From assembly GCF_016793825.1 (NCBI RefSeq), contig NZ_JAEULM010000030.1:1-64000 (forward strand): DNA of 64,000 nucleotides, written 5' to 3'. This DNA is from Sphingopyxis sp. (GTDB lineage: Bacteria; Pseudomonadota; Alphaproteobacteria; Sphingomonadales; Sphingomonadaceae). Below the pieces are notes generated by a model that searched no databases, was not told the DNA's origin, and saw nothing but the letters and a program-made list of their open reading frames with translations. The position numbers were made by a program, and so were the translations under genes. Positions 46,419 to 55,722 of this stretch are shown here, in pieces (position 1 is the first letter of the stretch; each line of letters opens with the position of its first letter).

Positions 46419-48164
46419 ATGTGGCTGAGAACCTATCTGATCGTGACGGGCGTCGGAGCGTTTCTGGCGCTGGCGATGCCGGGGCTGGTCGTTATCGGGA
46501 TGTTCCTTCTGGTCATTCCCGGCCTCGTCCTTGCCCTGATGCCCACAGCCTTTCTTTACGGCGTCGGTTTTGCGGTCGCGCGATGGCTGATCCGGAGCCG
46601 TCTTTCGGGCCTCCCGCTCAATCTCCTGTCGGCGGCCGCGACGCTGGCGCTGTTCTGGGCCATCCCGCAGCCGGGGTTGTTGTCCGCGAAGGCAGAGCTC
46701 GCCGGACTGCGGCAGCCGGACGTACGCGCCGGCACGCGGATCGGTTTTGCAGGCAACATCCTCATCAGGGGGCCGTTCGAGGCCAAATGCGATTCGCTGT
46801 GTGCGGCCTTGCTCAAAACTCCCGGCGTCACATCGGTCCGCATCGAGCCGGTGCGCGGTCGCCCGGCGATCTATCGGATTGCGCCCGACACGGCGACGGG
46901 CCAGCGCGCCAAGGCCACCGGCTATGGCCTGATGGATGGCTCGGGCAAATATGATGCCGGCGATCCGTTCCTCCGGCAACGGGCGCTGGAATCGGAATGG
47001 AACCTGATGCTGGCGACCGGCAAGGCGCTGCTGGTGGATGACGATGCGCCGCAGGCGGACTTTGTCATCGCGATCGAGGACGGCTTCGTGCGCAAATCCG
47101 AACCCGGATCGCGCGACCCGGATTGGTCGTTTCGTCCGTCGGTTCCGCGCCGCAAGGCGCTGACGGTCACCAACGCCGCCGGGCGGGTATTGCTGCGACG
47201 ATCCATCCTGTCGATCTATGCTGCTGCGGCGCCTCTGACGATCGGCACGTCGGGCGGGATCGAGAATTTCCGGTTCGGCTGGCAGCGCACGCGGCTGGGC
47301 GACGGGCGCGAATATGATCAGATTCCGGTGGAACGCCTGCTGATCGAGCACAGTAACATCGCACGCGGCGTCGACGTCGCGGCGGCGCAGGCGAAGACGC
47401 GGGAACAACTCGCCCGCGCGCTCGCCGACCCCGCCCGGGCGGTGGACGATCCCGCGTTCGCGCTGGCGAACCAGTGGATGGACTCATTCCGCAAGGGTGA
47501 TGAGCCGCTTGGCGCCGACGACCGGCGCTTGCTGGTCCACATTCTGGCGGACCCGCGGGTGTCATCGTCGGATGGATTGTGGGCGATCGTCAAGCGCATC
47601 GACGGCGATACCGCCGAGTTCCGGCGGCTCGCCGCGCGGCGCTATCTGGCCGCCGGGGACAAGAAGGCGGCGCGGCATTGGGTCAATGCCTTCGCCGCGC
47701 TTCCCGACGGAGCCTATTCCGACCCCTTGCCCGAGGAGCGGGAGATCCTCGCGGATCCGGCGGTGAGCCGCTATGCCACGGGCCTGATCAAGCGACAGGG
47801 CGATCGGGGCGCGAAGGCGGTTCCCGATCTGTTGCGGTTGTTGCGCGAATTCTCGGTCTATGATCCCGGTGAATATGGCTATGGGGACCTGACCGAAGCC
47901 GTCAACGCCGTCCGCAGCGGCCTTCGCCGTATCGGTCCGGCGGCGTCATCCGCGCGCCCGGAGATCGAAACTCTGCTTGCCTCGCCGGGTCTGGACCGCC
48001 GCTACAAATCTTCCGGCAGGGAGGATTGGGACGTGTTGCTGGCGGTACTGGGGCGGCCGGTGGATAGCTTCGCAAAGCCGGAAAATCGTTCGGGTACGGA
48101 GGCTGGCTATCGCGAACGCATCGCCGAACGCGCAGCCAGACCCTATGATCCGCGCCGGGATTGA
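46419..48164 (+). CDS. Membrane-anchored protein of unknown function
   Basis: 581 aa. Two or three N-terminal transmembrane helices (about residues 5-27, 28-50 and 65-85) precede a long, mostly soluble region of about 480 residues. It contains CDSLCAALLKTPGVTSVRIEP near 126, a helical repeat-like second half (PLPEEREILADPAVSRYATGLIKRQGDRGAKAVPDLL), and no motif I recognise. ATG 46419 starts MWLRTYLIVTGVGAF. It lies 53 bases after the porin gene and may be read with it, but also converges with phoB. The function is open. Confidence 0.7.
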   Translation: MWLRTYLIVTGVGAFLALAMPGLVVIGMFLLVIPGLVLALMPTAFLYGVGFAVARWLIRSRLSGLPLNLLSAAATLALFWAIPQPGLLSAKAELAGLRQPDVRAGTRIGFAGNILIRGPFEAKCDSLCAALLKTPGVTSVRIEPVRGRPAIYRIAPDTATGQRAKATGYGLMDGSGKYDAGDPFLRQRALESEWNLMLATGKALLVDDDAPQADFVIAIEDGFVRKSEPGSRDPDWSFRPSVPRRKALTVTNAAGRVLLRRSILSIYAAAAPLTIGTSGGIENFRFGWQRTRLGDGREYDQIPVERLLIEHSNIARGVDVAAAQAKTREQLARALADPARAVDDPAFALANQWMDSFRKGDEPLGADDRRLLVHILADPRVSSSDGLWAIVKRIDGDTAEFRRLAARRYLAAGDKKAARHWVNAFAALPDGAYSDPLPEEREILADPAVSRYATGLIKRQGDRGAKAVPDLLRLLREFSVYDPGEYGYGDLTEAVNAVRSGLRRIGPAASSARPEIETLLASPGLDRRYKSSGREDWDVLLAVLGRPVDSFAKPENRSGTEAGYRERIAERAARPYDPRRD

Positions 48165-48173
48165 TCCGCCGCC

Positions 48174-48869
48174 TCAGCCCTTGCCGGCGTCGAGCGAATA
48201 GCCGGCCGACCGGACCGTGCGAATGATATCGGCGGTGCCTGGCAGGTTGATCGCCTTGCGAAGGCGGCGGATGTGGACGTCGACGGTGCGCAGTTCGATG
48301 TCGCTGTCCTGTCCCCAGACGCTGTCGAGAAGCTGCCCGCGCGAGAAGACGCGGCCGGGATGTTCCATAAAATGGCGCAGCAGGCGGAACTCGGTCGGCC
48401 CCATCGCGACGATCTGGCCGCCGCGAACGACCTTGTGCGCCACCGAATCGAGTTCGATGTCGGCATAGGCCAGCAGCTCGCCCGCGAGCGCGGGGCGCAG
48501 GCGGCGCAGAACCGCCGATACGCGCGCAACCAGCTCGCGCGGGCTGAACGGCTTGGTGACATAATCGTCGGCGCCGGTTTCAAGACCGCGAATACGATCC
48601 TCTTCCTCGCCGCGGGCGGTCAGCATGATGATCGGCACGTTCGCCGATTTCGGGTTGCGGCGCAGGCGCCGGCACACCTCGATGCCGGGCAGGCTCTCGA
48701 TCATCCAGTCGAGCAGGACGATGTCGGGAACGCGCTCCTCGACCAGGATCAGCGCCTGTTCGCCGTCGGGCGTCTGGCGGACCGAAAAGCCTTCGCGCGC
48801 GAAATGCCAGACGATCAGTTCGGCGATCGCCTCGTCATCCTCGATCAACAGCAGGTCGGGCTGTGGCAT
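48174..48869 (-). CDS. phoB: Phosphate regulon response regulator PhoB
   Basis: 231 aa: a receiver domain with the acidic pocket LLLIEDDEA, phospho-acceptor Asp in IVLLDWMIESLPG, and Lys in VTKPFSPREL, then an OmpR-type winged helix (MGPTEFRLLRHFMEHPGRVFSR ... RTVDVHIRRLRKAI ... IRTVRSAGYSLD). It activates pst, phoU and porin genes by binding Pho boxes. It is the last gene of the operon and overlaps phoU by one base; the matching sensor kinase PhoR is not in the window. Confidence 0.97.
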   Translation of the reverse strand: MPQPDLLLIEDDEAIAELIVWHFAREGFSVRQTPDGEQALILVEERVPDIVLLDWMIESLPGIEVCRRLRRNPKSANVPIIMLTARGEEEDRIRGLETGADDYVTKPFSPRELVARVSAVLRRLRPALAGELLAYADIELDSVAHKVVRGGQIVAMGPTEFRLLRHFMEHPGRVFSRGQLLDSVWGQDSDIELRTVDVHIRRLRKAINLPGTADIIRTVRSAGYSLDAGKG

Positions 48870-49588
48870 TACCCTTGCTCCTGCTCCGCGGCGCCATCTT
48901 CGGGCTGTTCGCCGCGCTCACGCTCCTCCATGCGCTCGCCGGTCACGACATAATAGACCATCTCGGCGATGTTCGTCGCGTGATCGCCCATGCGTTCCAG
49001 ATTCTTGGCGACGAACAGCAGGTGCGCGCTTTCGGAGATATGTTTCGGATTTTCCATCATGAAGGTGACGAGCGTGCGGAAGATGCTGTTGTAGAAATCG
49101 TCGACATTCTTGTCGCGCACCGTCACACGGACCGCCAGTTCGGCGTCGCGCGCGGCAAAGCTGTCCAGCGCGTCGTGGATCAGCTCGGCGACGATCGACG
49201 ACATCGACATCAGCAACGGGATCGCCTCGATCGACCGGGTCTGGTCCATCAGCGCGACACGCTTGGCAATATTCTTGCCATAGTCGCCGATCCGCTCGAC
49301 GACCGAGACGATCTTGAGCGCGGCGATCATTTCGCGCAGATCGTCCGCCATCGGCGCGCGCAGGGCGATGGTCTGGACCGCGAGCTGTTCGACCTCGGCC
49401 TCCAGGGCATCGATCTTCCTGTCGCCCTCGACGACCTGGGCGGCGAGGTCGAGGTCGCCCTTGTTGAGCGCGGTCATCGCCTGGAGCAGCGCCTGCTCGG
49501 CGCGCCCGCCCATCTCGCTGATCAGGCCGCGCAGACGGTTCAGGTCTTCGTCAAAGGCCTTGACGGTGTGATCGTTGACTACTGCCAT
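48869..49588 (-). CDS. phoU: Phosphate signalling protein PhoU
   Basis: 239 aa, two repeated three-helix PhoU domains. TVKAFDEDLNRLRGLISEMGGRAEQAL and the metal-site pattern EQLAVQTIALRAPMADDLREMIAALKIVSVVERIGDYGKN, repeated near 125-215 (LVTFMMENPKHI and LLFVAKNLERMGDHATNIAEMV), identify it. It dampens Pho signalling and links Pst transporter activity to PhoR. Confidence 0.97.
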   Translation of the reverse strand: MAVVNDHTVKAFDEDLNRLRGLISEMGGRAEQALLQAMTALNKGDLDLAAQVVEGDRKIDALEAEVEQLAVQTIALRAPMADDLREMIAALKIVSVVERIGDYGKNIAKRVALMDQTRSIEAIPLLMSMSSIVAELIHDALDSFAARDAELAVRVTVRDKNVDDFYNSIFRTLVTFMMENPKHISESAHLLFVAKNLERMGDHATNIAEMVYYVVTGERMEERERGEQPEDGAAEQEQG

Positions 49589-49613
49589 CGTTCGTTCCTT
49601 TCGCGGCTACGGA

Positions 49614-50417
49614 TCAACCGTAGCGGCCGGTGATATAATCCTTGGTGCGTTCCTGCCGCGGGTTCGTGAAGATGTCGGTGGTCTTGCCATATTCGACCAG
49701 CGTCCCGAGGTGGAAAAAGGCGGTGCGTTGCGACACGCGGGCCGCCTGCTGCATATTGTGGGTGACGATCACGATCGCATATTTGCCGCGCAGTTCGTGG
49801 ATCAGTTCCTCGATCTTCGCGGTTGCGATCGGGTCGAGCGCCGAACAGGGTTCGTCCATCAATATGACTTCGGGGTCGACCGCGATCGCGCGCGCGATGC
49901 ACAGCCGCTGCTGCTGCCCGCCCGACAATGCGGTGCCGCTTTCGCCGAGCCGGTCCTTCACCTCGTCCCACAAGCCAGCGCGGACGAGCGCGCGCTCGAC
50001 GATGACGTCGAGGTCGGCCTTGGCCGGTGCAAGGCCATGGATGCGCGGACCATAGCCGACATTGTCATAGATCGATTTGGGGAAGGGGTTCGGCTTCTGG
50101 AACACCATGCCGACGCGGGCGCGAAGCTGTACCACGTCCATCGACGGCGCGTAGATATCCTCGCCATCGAGTTCGATCCGTCCGGTGACCCGGGCACTGG
50201 CGACGGTGTCGTTCATCCGGTTGAGCGAACGCAGAAAGGTTGACTTGCCGCAGCCCGACGGGCCGATGAAGGCGGTGACAAGGTCGGTGCCGACGTCGAT
50301 CGACACGTCCTTGATCGCCTGTTTCTCGCCATAGAAGACGTCGACCCCGTGGGCCTTCATCTTGGGGTCGGTGATGGTCAGATCGTCGTTTGTTGTGGTC
50401 AAAGGGGTCATTTTCAC
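49614..50417 (-). CDS. pstB: Phosphate ABC transporter ATPase
   Basis: 267 aa. Walker [22 protein letters not shown], signature [14 protein letters not shown] and Walker [14 protein letters not shown] are complete, along with the Pst-specific [13 protein letters not shown] start region. It energises phosphate import. It overlaps pstA by four bases and precedes phoU. Confidence 0.98.
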   Translation of the reverse strand: MKMTPLTTTNDDLTITDPKMKAHGVDVFYGEKQAIKDVSIDVGTDLVTAFIGPSGCGKSTFLRSLNRMNDTVASARVTGRIELDGEDIYAPSMDVVQLRARVGMVFQKPNPFPKSIYDNVGYGPRIHGLAPAKADLDVIVERALVRAGLWDEVKDRLGESGTALSGGQQQRLCIARAIAVDPEVILMDEPCSALDPIATAKIEELIHELRGKYAIVIVTHNMQQAARVSQRTAFFHLGTLVEYGKTTDIFTNPRQERTKDYITGRYG

Positions 50418-51682
50418 CAGCGTTTTTCGAACTTGTTGCGGAGATAGATGGCGAGAGCGTTCATCGACAGCAGCACGACAAGCAGCACGACGATCGCTGC
50501 GGAGGTTTTCTCGACAAAGCCCCGGTCGACTTCGTCGGACCAGAGAAAGATCTGCATCGGCAGCACTGTCGAGGGCGAGCAGATGCCGCCCGGCACATCG
50601 CCGATAAAGGCGCGCATCCCGACGAGCAGCAGCGGAGCGGTTTCGCCCAGCGCTCGTGCCATGCCGATGATCGTGCCGGTCAGGATGCCGGGCAGGGCGA
50701 GGGGAAGGACGTGGTGGAATACCACCTGCACCGGGCTGGCGCCGACCCCCAGCGCCGCATCGCGGATCGAGGGCGGCACCGACTTGATCGCATTGCGGCT
50801 GGCGATCACGATCACCGGCATCGTCATCAGCGCCAGCGTCAGTCCGCCGACGAGCGGACTGGCCTGACAGAGGCCGAACCAGTTGATGAACACCGCGAGC
50901 GCGAGCAGGCCGAAGATGATCGAGGGCACCGCCGCGAGGTTGTTGATCGACACTTCGATAAGGTCGGTCCAGCGGTTCTTGGGCGCATATTCCTCCAGAT
51001 AGAGGGCCGCGAGAACCCCGGTCGGAAAGGCGATCAGGAACGCGATGAAGATCGTCAGGATCGAGCCCTTGAGCGCCCCCCAGATGCCCGCGACCGCGGG
51101 GTCCGTGGCGTCGGCGTTCTTGAAGAAGGGCCAGTGGATGCCGGTCGACAGCTTGCCGTCCTTCTCCAGTGCCGCGACCCTGGCGCCGAGGGCACCCTTT
51201 GCGCCTTCCTTGGCGGCGATATCGACTTCGGACGCGGTGGGAAGGTGAAAGACGGTCCGCCCCTTGAGCAGGGCGGGATCGTCCTTGATCGCGGTGCGCA
51301 CTTCCTTCCAGGCGTTCTCCGAAACCAGCTTCGCCCCGTCGTGGCCCAGCGCCTCATCGGCGGCGAACGCGACGATGTCGGACAGGCCGGCGTTCGCGAT
51401 CACCTGATCGGCGTCGGGATCCGAAAGGCGTGCAGGATCGATCGTCAGCGGCATCGCCTTGAAGTCGATGGGAACCTCGACATTCGTATAGGTAAAGCCG
51501 CGCAGGCCGCCGCCGACCATCACCACCAGCAGAAAGGCGAGGAACGCCCCCGACAACAGCACCGCGCCCAGCCCGAACAGCCTGAAGCGACGCTCGGCGC
51601 CATAGCGGCTCGCGATGCGCTTTTGCATCGCCGCGCCTTTCCAGTCGGTGGGGCGACCAAATGTGTCAGCGCTTCTATTCAT
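50414..51682 (-). CDS. pstA: Phosphate ABC transporter permease PstA
   Basis: 422 aa, longer than the roughly 300 residues of E. coli PstA because of a large N-terminal periplasmic insert (about 70-190) after the first helix. The permease core with [11 protein letters not shown] and [41 protein letters not shown] (EAA loop) is at the C-terminal end. ATG 51682 (MNRSADTFG) overlaps the pstC stop by a few bases; further in-frame starts upstream would invade pstC. Confidence 0.95.
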   Translation of the reverse strand: MNRSADTFGRPTDWKGAAMQKRIASRYGAERRFRLFGLGAVLLSGAFLAFLLVVMVGGGLRGFTYTNVEVPIDFKAMPLTIDPARLSDPDADQVIANAGLSDIVAFAADEALGHDGAKLVSENAWKEVRTAIKDDPALLKGRTVFHLPTASEVDIAAKEGAKGALGARVAALEKDGKLSTGIHWPFFKNADATDPAVAGIWGALKGSILTIFIAFLIAFPTGVLAALYLEEYAPKNRWTDLIEVSINNLAAVPSIIFGLLALAVFINWFGLCQASPLVGGLTLALMTMPVIVIASRNAIKSVPPSIRDAALGVGASPVQVVFHHVLPLALPGILTGTIIGMARALGETAPLLLVGMRAFIGDVPGGICSPSTVLPMQIFLWSDEVDRGFVEKTSAAIVVLLVVLLSMNALAIYLRNKFEKRW

Positions 51683-53051
51683 AAGCTTCGCGATACTTTT
51701 TGACGACGCGCAGCGCGACGATGTTGAGCAGCAGCGTGACGAGGAACAGCACAAGGCCCAGCGCGAACGCGGCCAGCGTTTTCGCGCTGTCGAATTCCTG
51801 GTCGCCGGTCAGCAGCTTGACGATCTGCGCCGTCACCGTGGTGACGCTGGCAAAGGGATTGGCGGTCAGGTTCGCGGAAAGACCCGCTGCCATCACGACG
51901 ATCATCGTTTCGCCGATCGCGCGGCTGACCGCCAGCAAGATACCGCCCATCACGCCGGGCAGCGCGGCGGGGATCAGCACCTGGCGGATCGTCTCGTTCG
52001 GCGTCGCGCCGAGTGCCAGCGATCCGTCGCGCATCGCCTGCGGGACCGCGTTGATGCTGTCGTCGGCCATCGACGAGACAAAGGGAATGATCATCACCCC
52101 CATCACGATGCCCGCGGCCAGCGCGCTTTCGGTGGAGGCGTTGGGAATCCCCAGCATCACCGCAAATTCGCGCAGCGCCGGCGCGATCGTCAGCGCGGCG
52201 AAATAGCCGTAAACGACGGTCGGTACGCCGGCGAGGATTTCCAGCAGCGGCTTCACCCAGCGGCGGACCGCGGGTGCGGCATATTGGGTGAGGTAAACGG
52301 CGGTCATCATGCCGATCGGGATCGCGACGATCATCGCGATGATCGCGCCGATCAGGATCGTGCCCCAGAACAGCGGGATGCCGCCAAAGGTGTCGTCCTG
52401 CGGCGCGCCGCTGGTCGGCGCCCAATGGGTTCCGAACAACAGTTCGGTCGGCGGCACGAGGCGAAAGAAGCGGATCGATTCAAAGAGCAGCGACAGGACG
52501 ATGCCGAAAGTCGTCAGGATCGCGACAAGCGACGCGACGAGCAGCAACGCCATGACGATCTTTTCGACCCTCGTTCGCGCGCGGAAATCGGGGCGGATGC
52601 GCGTGAAGGCATAGAGGCCGCCGGCCAGCGCGAGCGCCAGCATCGCCGCGATGCCGATCCAGGCATAGCTGTGTGTTGCGTCGGCATAGGGCCGGACCAG
52701 CGCCGCCGCGGCGGGAATGCGTACTGTCGCCTGATGGCCCTCGGCCACATTGCGTGCGTCGGACAGGATCGCCCCGCGCTCGAAACCGAAGGCGGGCAGG
52801 TTCTGCGCCGCGTCGGAGGCCAGGACGCTGTTGGTGATCAGCGCGGGCGACACGCTCGACCACACCGCCAGGAAGATCGCGGCCGGGGCGAACAGCCACA
52901 GCGCGACATACCAGCCATGATATTGCGGCCGCGAGTGCAGCTTGGCACCCGTACGTCCCGCGAGCAGCGCCGATCGCGCCCGGCCGGCAAGCCAGCCGAT
53001 CAGGGCGAGACCCGCTATCAGAAGCAGAAGGGCGGCGGCGTTGAAGGTCAC
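51675..53051 (-). CDS. pstC: Phosphate ABC transporter permease PstC
   Basis: 458 aa with N-terminal extra helices and a periplasmic insert, as is usual in Alphaproteobacteria. The permease signature is in LALGATPNETIRQVLIPAALPGVMGGILLAVSRAIGETM. It pairs with PstA. It lies 173 bases after pstS, with a palindromic repeat in between. Confidence 0.95.
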   Translation of the reverse strand: MTFNAAALLLLIAGLALIGWLAGRARSALLAGRTGAKLHSRPQYHGWYVALWLFAPAAIFLAVWSSVSPALITNSVLASDAAQNLPAFGFERGAILSDARNVAEGHQATVRIPAAAALVRPYADATHSYAWIGIAAMLALALAGGLYAFTRIRPDFRARTRVEKIVMALLLVASLVAILTTFGIVLSLLFESIRFFRLVPPTELLFGTHWAPTSGAPQDDTFGGIPLFWGTILIGAIIAMIVAIPIGMMTAVYLTQYAAPAVRRWVKPLLEILAGVPTVVYGYFAALTIAPALREFAVMLGIPNASTESALAAGIVMGVMIIPFVSSMADDSINAVPQAMRDGSLALGATPNETIRQVLIPAALPGVMGGILLAVSRAIGETMIVVMAAGLSANLTANPFASVTTVTAQIVKLLTGDQEFDSAKTLAAFALGLVLFLVTLLLNIVALRVVKKYREAYE

Positions 53052-53073
53052 GTGTCTCTCATCAAACCGTTCC

Positions 53074-53165
53074 CGTCATTGCGAGAAGCGTAGCGACGGA
53101 GCAATTTCCAGCCATCGAAATGCTGGACGCTCGCCGGATATTGCTTCGCTTCGCTCGCAATGACG
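53074..53165. repeat. Palindromic repeat between pstS and pstC
   Basis: CGTCATTGCGAG at 53074 is mirrored by CTCGCAATGACG ending 53165, with smaller GCAAT/ATTGC pairs inside; the ends are a 12-bp perfect inverted repeat. This CGTCATTGCGAG...GCAATGACG form is the kind of intergenic palindrome dispersed in sphingomonad chromosomes. It lies inside the pst operon and could lower transcription of pstCAB relative to pstS. Confidence 0.8.
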
Positions 53166-53224
53166 ATTAAAAAGGGGCGGTGGCCGGACCGGACGAAGCC
53201 GCCCGGCCACCATCGCGAGCAACC

Positions 53225-54274
53225 TTATTTCAGCACCGACCCGTCGAGCACGGTCATATTCTTGGCATTGGCCGTCGCCGTATCGGCGATCGCCTTCGGC
53301 GAAACGACCAGCCCCTTCGGCGCCAGATAGCCGCCTTCGGCCGAACCCTTCAGGAATTCCGCGACATATTCGGCCAGACCGGGGATCACGCCGACATGCG
53401 CCTTCTTGACATAGATGAACAGCGGACGCGATCCCGGATAGCTGCCGTCGGCGATCGCGGCATAGGTCGGCGCGACACCCTGTACGGGCACTGCCTTGAT
53501 CTTGTCCTTGTTAGCGTCGAGATAGCTGAAGCCAAATATGCCGAGGCTGGTCGGGTTCTTGTCCAGCTTCGAGATGATGAGATTGTCGTTCTCGCCCTGC
53601 TCGACATAGAAGGGCGCGCCGCGCAGCGTCGTGCAGGTCGCCTCATGCTTGTCCTTGTCGCTTTCCTTCAGCGCCTTCATGTCCGGATTGGCGTCGCAAC
53701 CCTTGCCCAGGATCAGCTCCTTGAACGCATCGTAAGTGCCGCTGGTCGATGGCGGACCAAAGACCGAGATGGCGACCGCGGGGAGGGCGGGGTTCACGTC
53801 CTTCCACGTCTTCGCGGTGTTCGGCTTGCCATAGGGGTTCGCCGCGAGTGCTTTGTACACATCTTCTTCCGACAGCTTGAAGCCGGGGCCGCGCTGCGCT
53901 TCGCCCAGTGCGATACCGTCGATGCCGACCTGGATTTCGACGATGTCCTTGACGCCATTCTTGGCACAGGTGTCGAATTCCTTCTTCTTTATGCGGCGCG
54001 AGGCGTTCGCGATGTCGGGCGTGTCACCGCCAACACCGGCGCAGAACCGCTCGAAGCCGCCGCCGGTGCCGGTGCTGTCGATCTTCGGCACCTTGTTGCC
54101 GGTGGCTTCCGCGAACTTTTCGCCGACGGAGGTGGCAAAGGGATAGACGGTCGAGGAACCGACCGCGCTGATATAATCACGCGCGCCGCCACCCGAGGAC
54201 GCCTGATCCTGGCACGCGGAAAGCGCCAAGGCGCACGTCGCGGCGCCGGCGATAAGGGCAAATTTCTTCACCAT
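53225..54274 (-). CDS. pstS: Phosphate-binding periplasmic protein PstS
   Basis: 349 aa with a lipoprotein-like signal (MVKKFALIAGAATCALALSAC, Cys21). The phosphate-site regions ISAVGSSTVYPFATSVGEKFAEATG, DIANASRRIKKKEFDTC and GTYDAFKELILG are present. It captures phosphate for PstCAB. The start at 54274 lies 79 bases downstream of a Pho box on the same strand. Confidence 0.96.
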   Translation of the reverse strand: MVKKFALIAGAATCALALSACQDQASSGGGARDYISAVGSSTVYPFATSVGEKFAEATGNKVPKIDSTGTGGGFERFCAGVGGDTPDIANASRRIKKKEFDTCAKNGVKDIVEIQVGIDGIALGEAQRGPGFKLSEEDVYKALAANPYGKPNTAKTWKDVNPALPAVAISVFGPPSTSGTYDAFKELILGKGCDANPDMKALKESDKDKHEATCTTLRGAPFYVEQGENDNLIISKLDKNPTSLGIFGFSYLDANKDKIKAVPVQGVAPTYAAIADGSYPGSRPLFIYVKKAHVGVIPGLAEYVAEFLKGSAEGGYLAPKGLVVSPKAIADTATANAKNMTVLDGSVLK

Positions 54275-54352
54275 GAGACAATCCTGTCGGGGGTCGTTAC
54301 CGAACCAAGCCACCACCCCCGCGGCGACTCGCTGAGCCGCCAATGGGGGATT

Positions 54353-54373
54353 CGTGTGACGTGTTTGTGACAG
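54353..54373 (-). promoter_or_regulatory. Pho box of pstS
   Basis: On the minus strand CTGTCAC (54373-54367) and ACGTCAC (54362-54356) are repeated at 11-base spacing (CTGTCACAAACACGTCAC), which matches the PhoB consensus. The pstS start lies 79 bases downstream. Confidence 0.75.
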
Positions 54374-54376
54374 GGA

Positions 54377-54394
54377 ATGTCATATAAGTGTCAT
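54377..54394 (+). promoter_or_regulatory. Second Pho box, opposite orientation
   Basis: ATGTCAT at 54377 and GTGTCAT at 54388, 11 bases apart (ATGTCATATAAGTGTCAT), a near-consensus PhoB site reading away from pstS towards the ABM-domain gene that starts at 54534. Whether it controls that gene, pstS, or both is not shown. Confidence 0.65.
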
Positions 54395-54533
54395 GGTAAG
54401 AGTGGCGAGCCGCGTTGAATTTTTCTTCCAACGGTTCGCGACCGATTGCCGCTGGGGCGGATTGCAAGGCTCGGCATGGATTCGAACCTGCATTCGTCCT
54501 AAATGCCAGCTTTGCACGGAAGGCGGCTATCCC

Positions 54534-54842
54534 ATGATCCTCATTACCGGCCACGTCATCATGACCCCCGAACATCGCGAGCACGCGATCGCGCTCGGCG
54601 CTGAGCATAGTGCGCGGTCGCGAGCCGAAGCGGGGTGCCTGGCGCACAACTGCCATGTCGATGTCGAGGACCCGCTGCGGCTTGTCTTCGTGGAGGAGTG
54701 GGAGAGCGTCGATGCGGTGCGTGCCCATTTCGCGGTGCCCGCGTCGGGCGCCTTTGTGGCCGAAATGCGCGCGCTGTCGCCAGAGCCGCCAGTGATCCGG
54801 ATTTTTGCCGCCGAGGATGTTACCGCGAAGCTGATGGGGTGA
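54534..54842 (+). CDS. ABM-family putative monooxygenase
   Basis: 102 aa, the antibiotic-biosynthesis-monooxygenase-like ferredoxin fold: MILITGHVIMTPEHREHAIALGAEHSARSRAEAGCLAHNCHVDVEDPLRLVFVEEWESVDAVRAHFAVPA contains the strand-helix-strand repeat and the conserved E-x-W. The substrate is unknown; many members are haem- or quinol-type small oxidases. It reads divergently from pstS, with Pho boxes between. The start lies right before the strand LITGHV. Confidence 0.85.
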   Translation: MILITGHVIMTPEHREHAIALGAEHSARSRAEAGCLAHNCHVDVEDPLRLVFVEEWESVDAVRAHFAVPASGAFVAEMRALSPEPPVIRIFAAEDVTAKLMG

Positions 54843-54851
54843 CCGTCTTCT

Positions 54852-54873
54852 CCCCTCCCGCCTGCGGGAGGGG
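54852..54873. terminator. Hairpin after ABM gene
   Basis: CCCCTCCCG-CCTG-CGGGAGGGG, a perfect 9-bp stem followed by TTGGGGG. It is part of a longer GC-rich stretch (54848-54990) with a second, weaker hairpin (CCCGCTTGCGGG at about 54967). Confidence 0.7.
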
Positions 54874-55003
54874 TTGGGGGATGGGTCGCGAGCGATGGCG
54901 AGCATTCGGGGTTGCATTGCCCATGCCGCTGCGACTAGCGAACATGTCGCAAGTCTCGCTGCCCTTCCCGCTTGCGGGCGGGGAAGAGGTTAGCCGGGGG
55001 CAT

Positions 55004-55552
55004 ATGAGCGGGTTCGAATTCATCTTTTCGCTGTTCGGGCTGATCCTTGGCCTCGCGCTGGCCGAGGGGCTGGGCGGGCTGGCGCGCGCGCTGAAGGCCA
55101 GCCACAAGGTGCGCATCGGGTGGCCGACCGCATTGCTCGGCCTGTTCGTGTCGTGCGACGTCGTGACCTTCTGGATGTACGGCTGGGCGATGCAAGGTCA
55201 GTTGCCGCTCGGCTGGCCGGTGATGTTCGGGGGCTTTGTCGTTACCGCTATCTATTATGTCGCCGCGTCGCTGGTATTTCCCGACGACCCCGAGGGGTGG
55301 AGCGATCTGAACGCCCATTTCGACAAGCACCGGCGCAAGGTGATCGGCGGCATTTTCCTGTGCAACATCGCGCTGATCGTCACTTATGGCGTGCTCGTGG
55401 ACGTCCCGCCCTTTGACCTGCGCCGGATCGTCATCACCTGGAGCTTCTTTCCCGCCGCGGCCGTTGCGATCTGGGCAAAGGACCGGCGCGTCGTCATCGC
55501 CTGCCTGATCTGGCTGATCGCCACTTATCCGCTGTCGGCGGTGTGGCATTGA
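55004..55552 (+). CDS. Six-helix membrane protein of unknown function
   Basis: 182 aa, hydrophobic, with about five or six membrane helices: FEFIFSLFGLILGLALAEGLGGL, LLGLFVSCDVVTFWMYGW, MFGGFVVTAIYYVAASL, IGGIFLCNIALIVTYGVLV and others. A glycine-rich first helix and a His-rich cytosolic loop (DLNAHFDKHRRK) are visible. No known transporter signature. ATG 55004 directly precedes the first helix. Confidence 0.65.
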   Translation: MSGFEFIFSLFGLILGLALAEGLGGLARALKASHKVRIGWPTALLGLFVSCDVVTFWMYGWAMQGQLPLGWPVMFGGFVVTAIYYVAASLVFPDDPEGWSDLNAHFDKHRRKVIGGIFLCNIALIVTYGVLVDVPPFDLRRIVITWSFFPAAAVAIWAKDRRVVIACLIWLIATYPLSAVWH

Positions 55553-55645
55553 CGGCCGACTGACGCCCGCGTCCTCGTCACCCTCGAACGAGGCCCGTGC
55601 CTCGGCCGACTTTATCCGAGATCCATGACTTCGGCGCCGTGGTGG

Positions 55646-55666
55646 ATCCCGGATCAAGTCCGGGAT
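55646..55666. repeat. Palindrome ATCCCGGA...TCCGGGAT
   Basis: ATCCCGGA at 55646-55653 and TCCGGGAT at 55659-55666 with a five-base loop, followed by GACGA. The GGATGACG sequence recurs in other gaps (for example about 16450 and 21520) and is likely a dispersed intergenic element. Confidence 0.6.
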
Positions 55667-55697
55667 GACGAGGTTGCGGGACAGGCCCTCCCCCAAA

Positions 55698-55717
55698 CCC
55701 CTCCCTGAAGGGAGGGG
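55698..55717 (-). terminator. Terminator of uvrA
   Basis: CCCCTCCC-TGAA-GGGAGGGG, an 8-bp perfect stem, just beyond the minus-strand uvrA stop (55723). Confidence 0.7.
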
Positions 55718-55722
55718 CTTAG

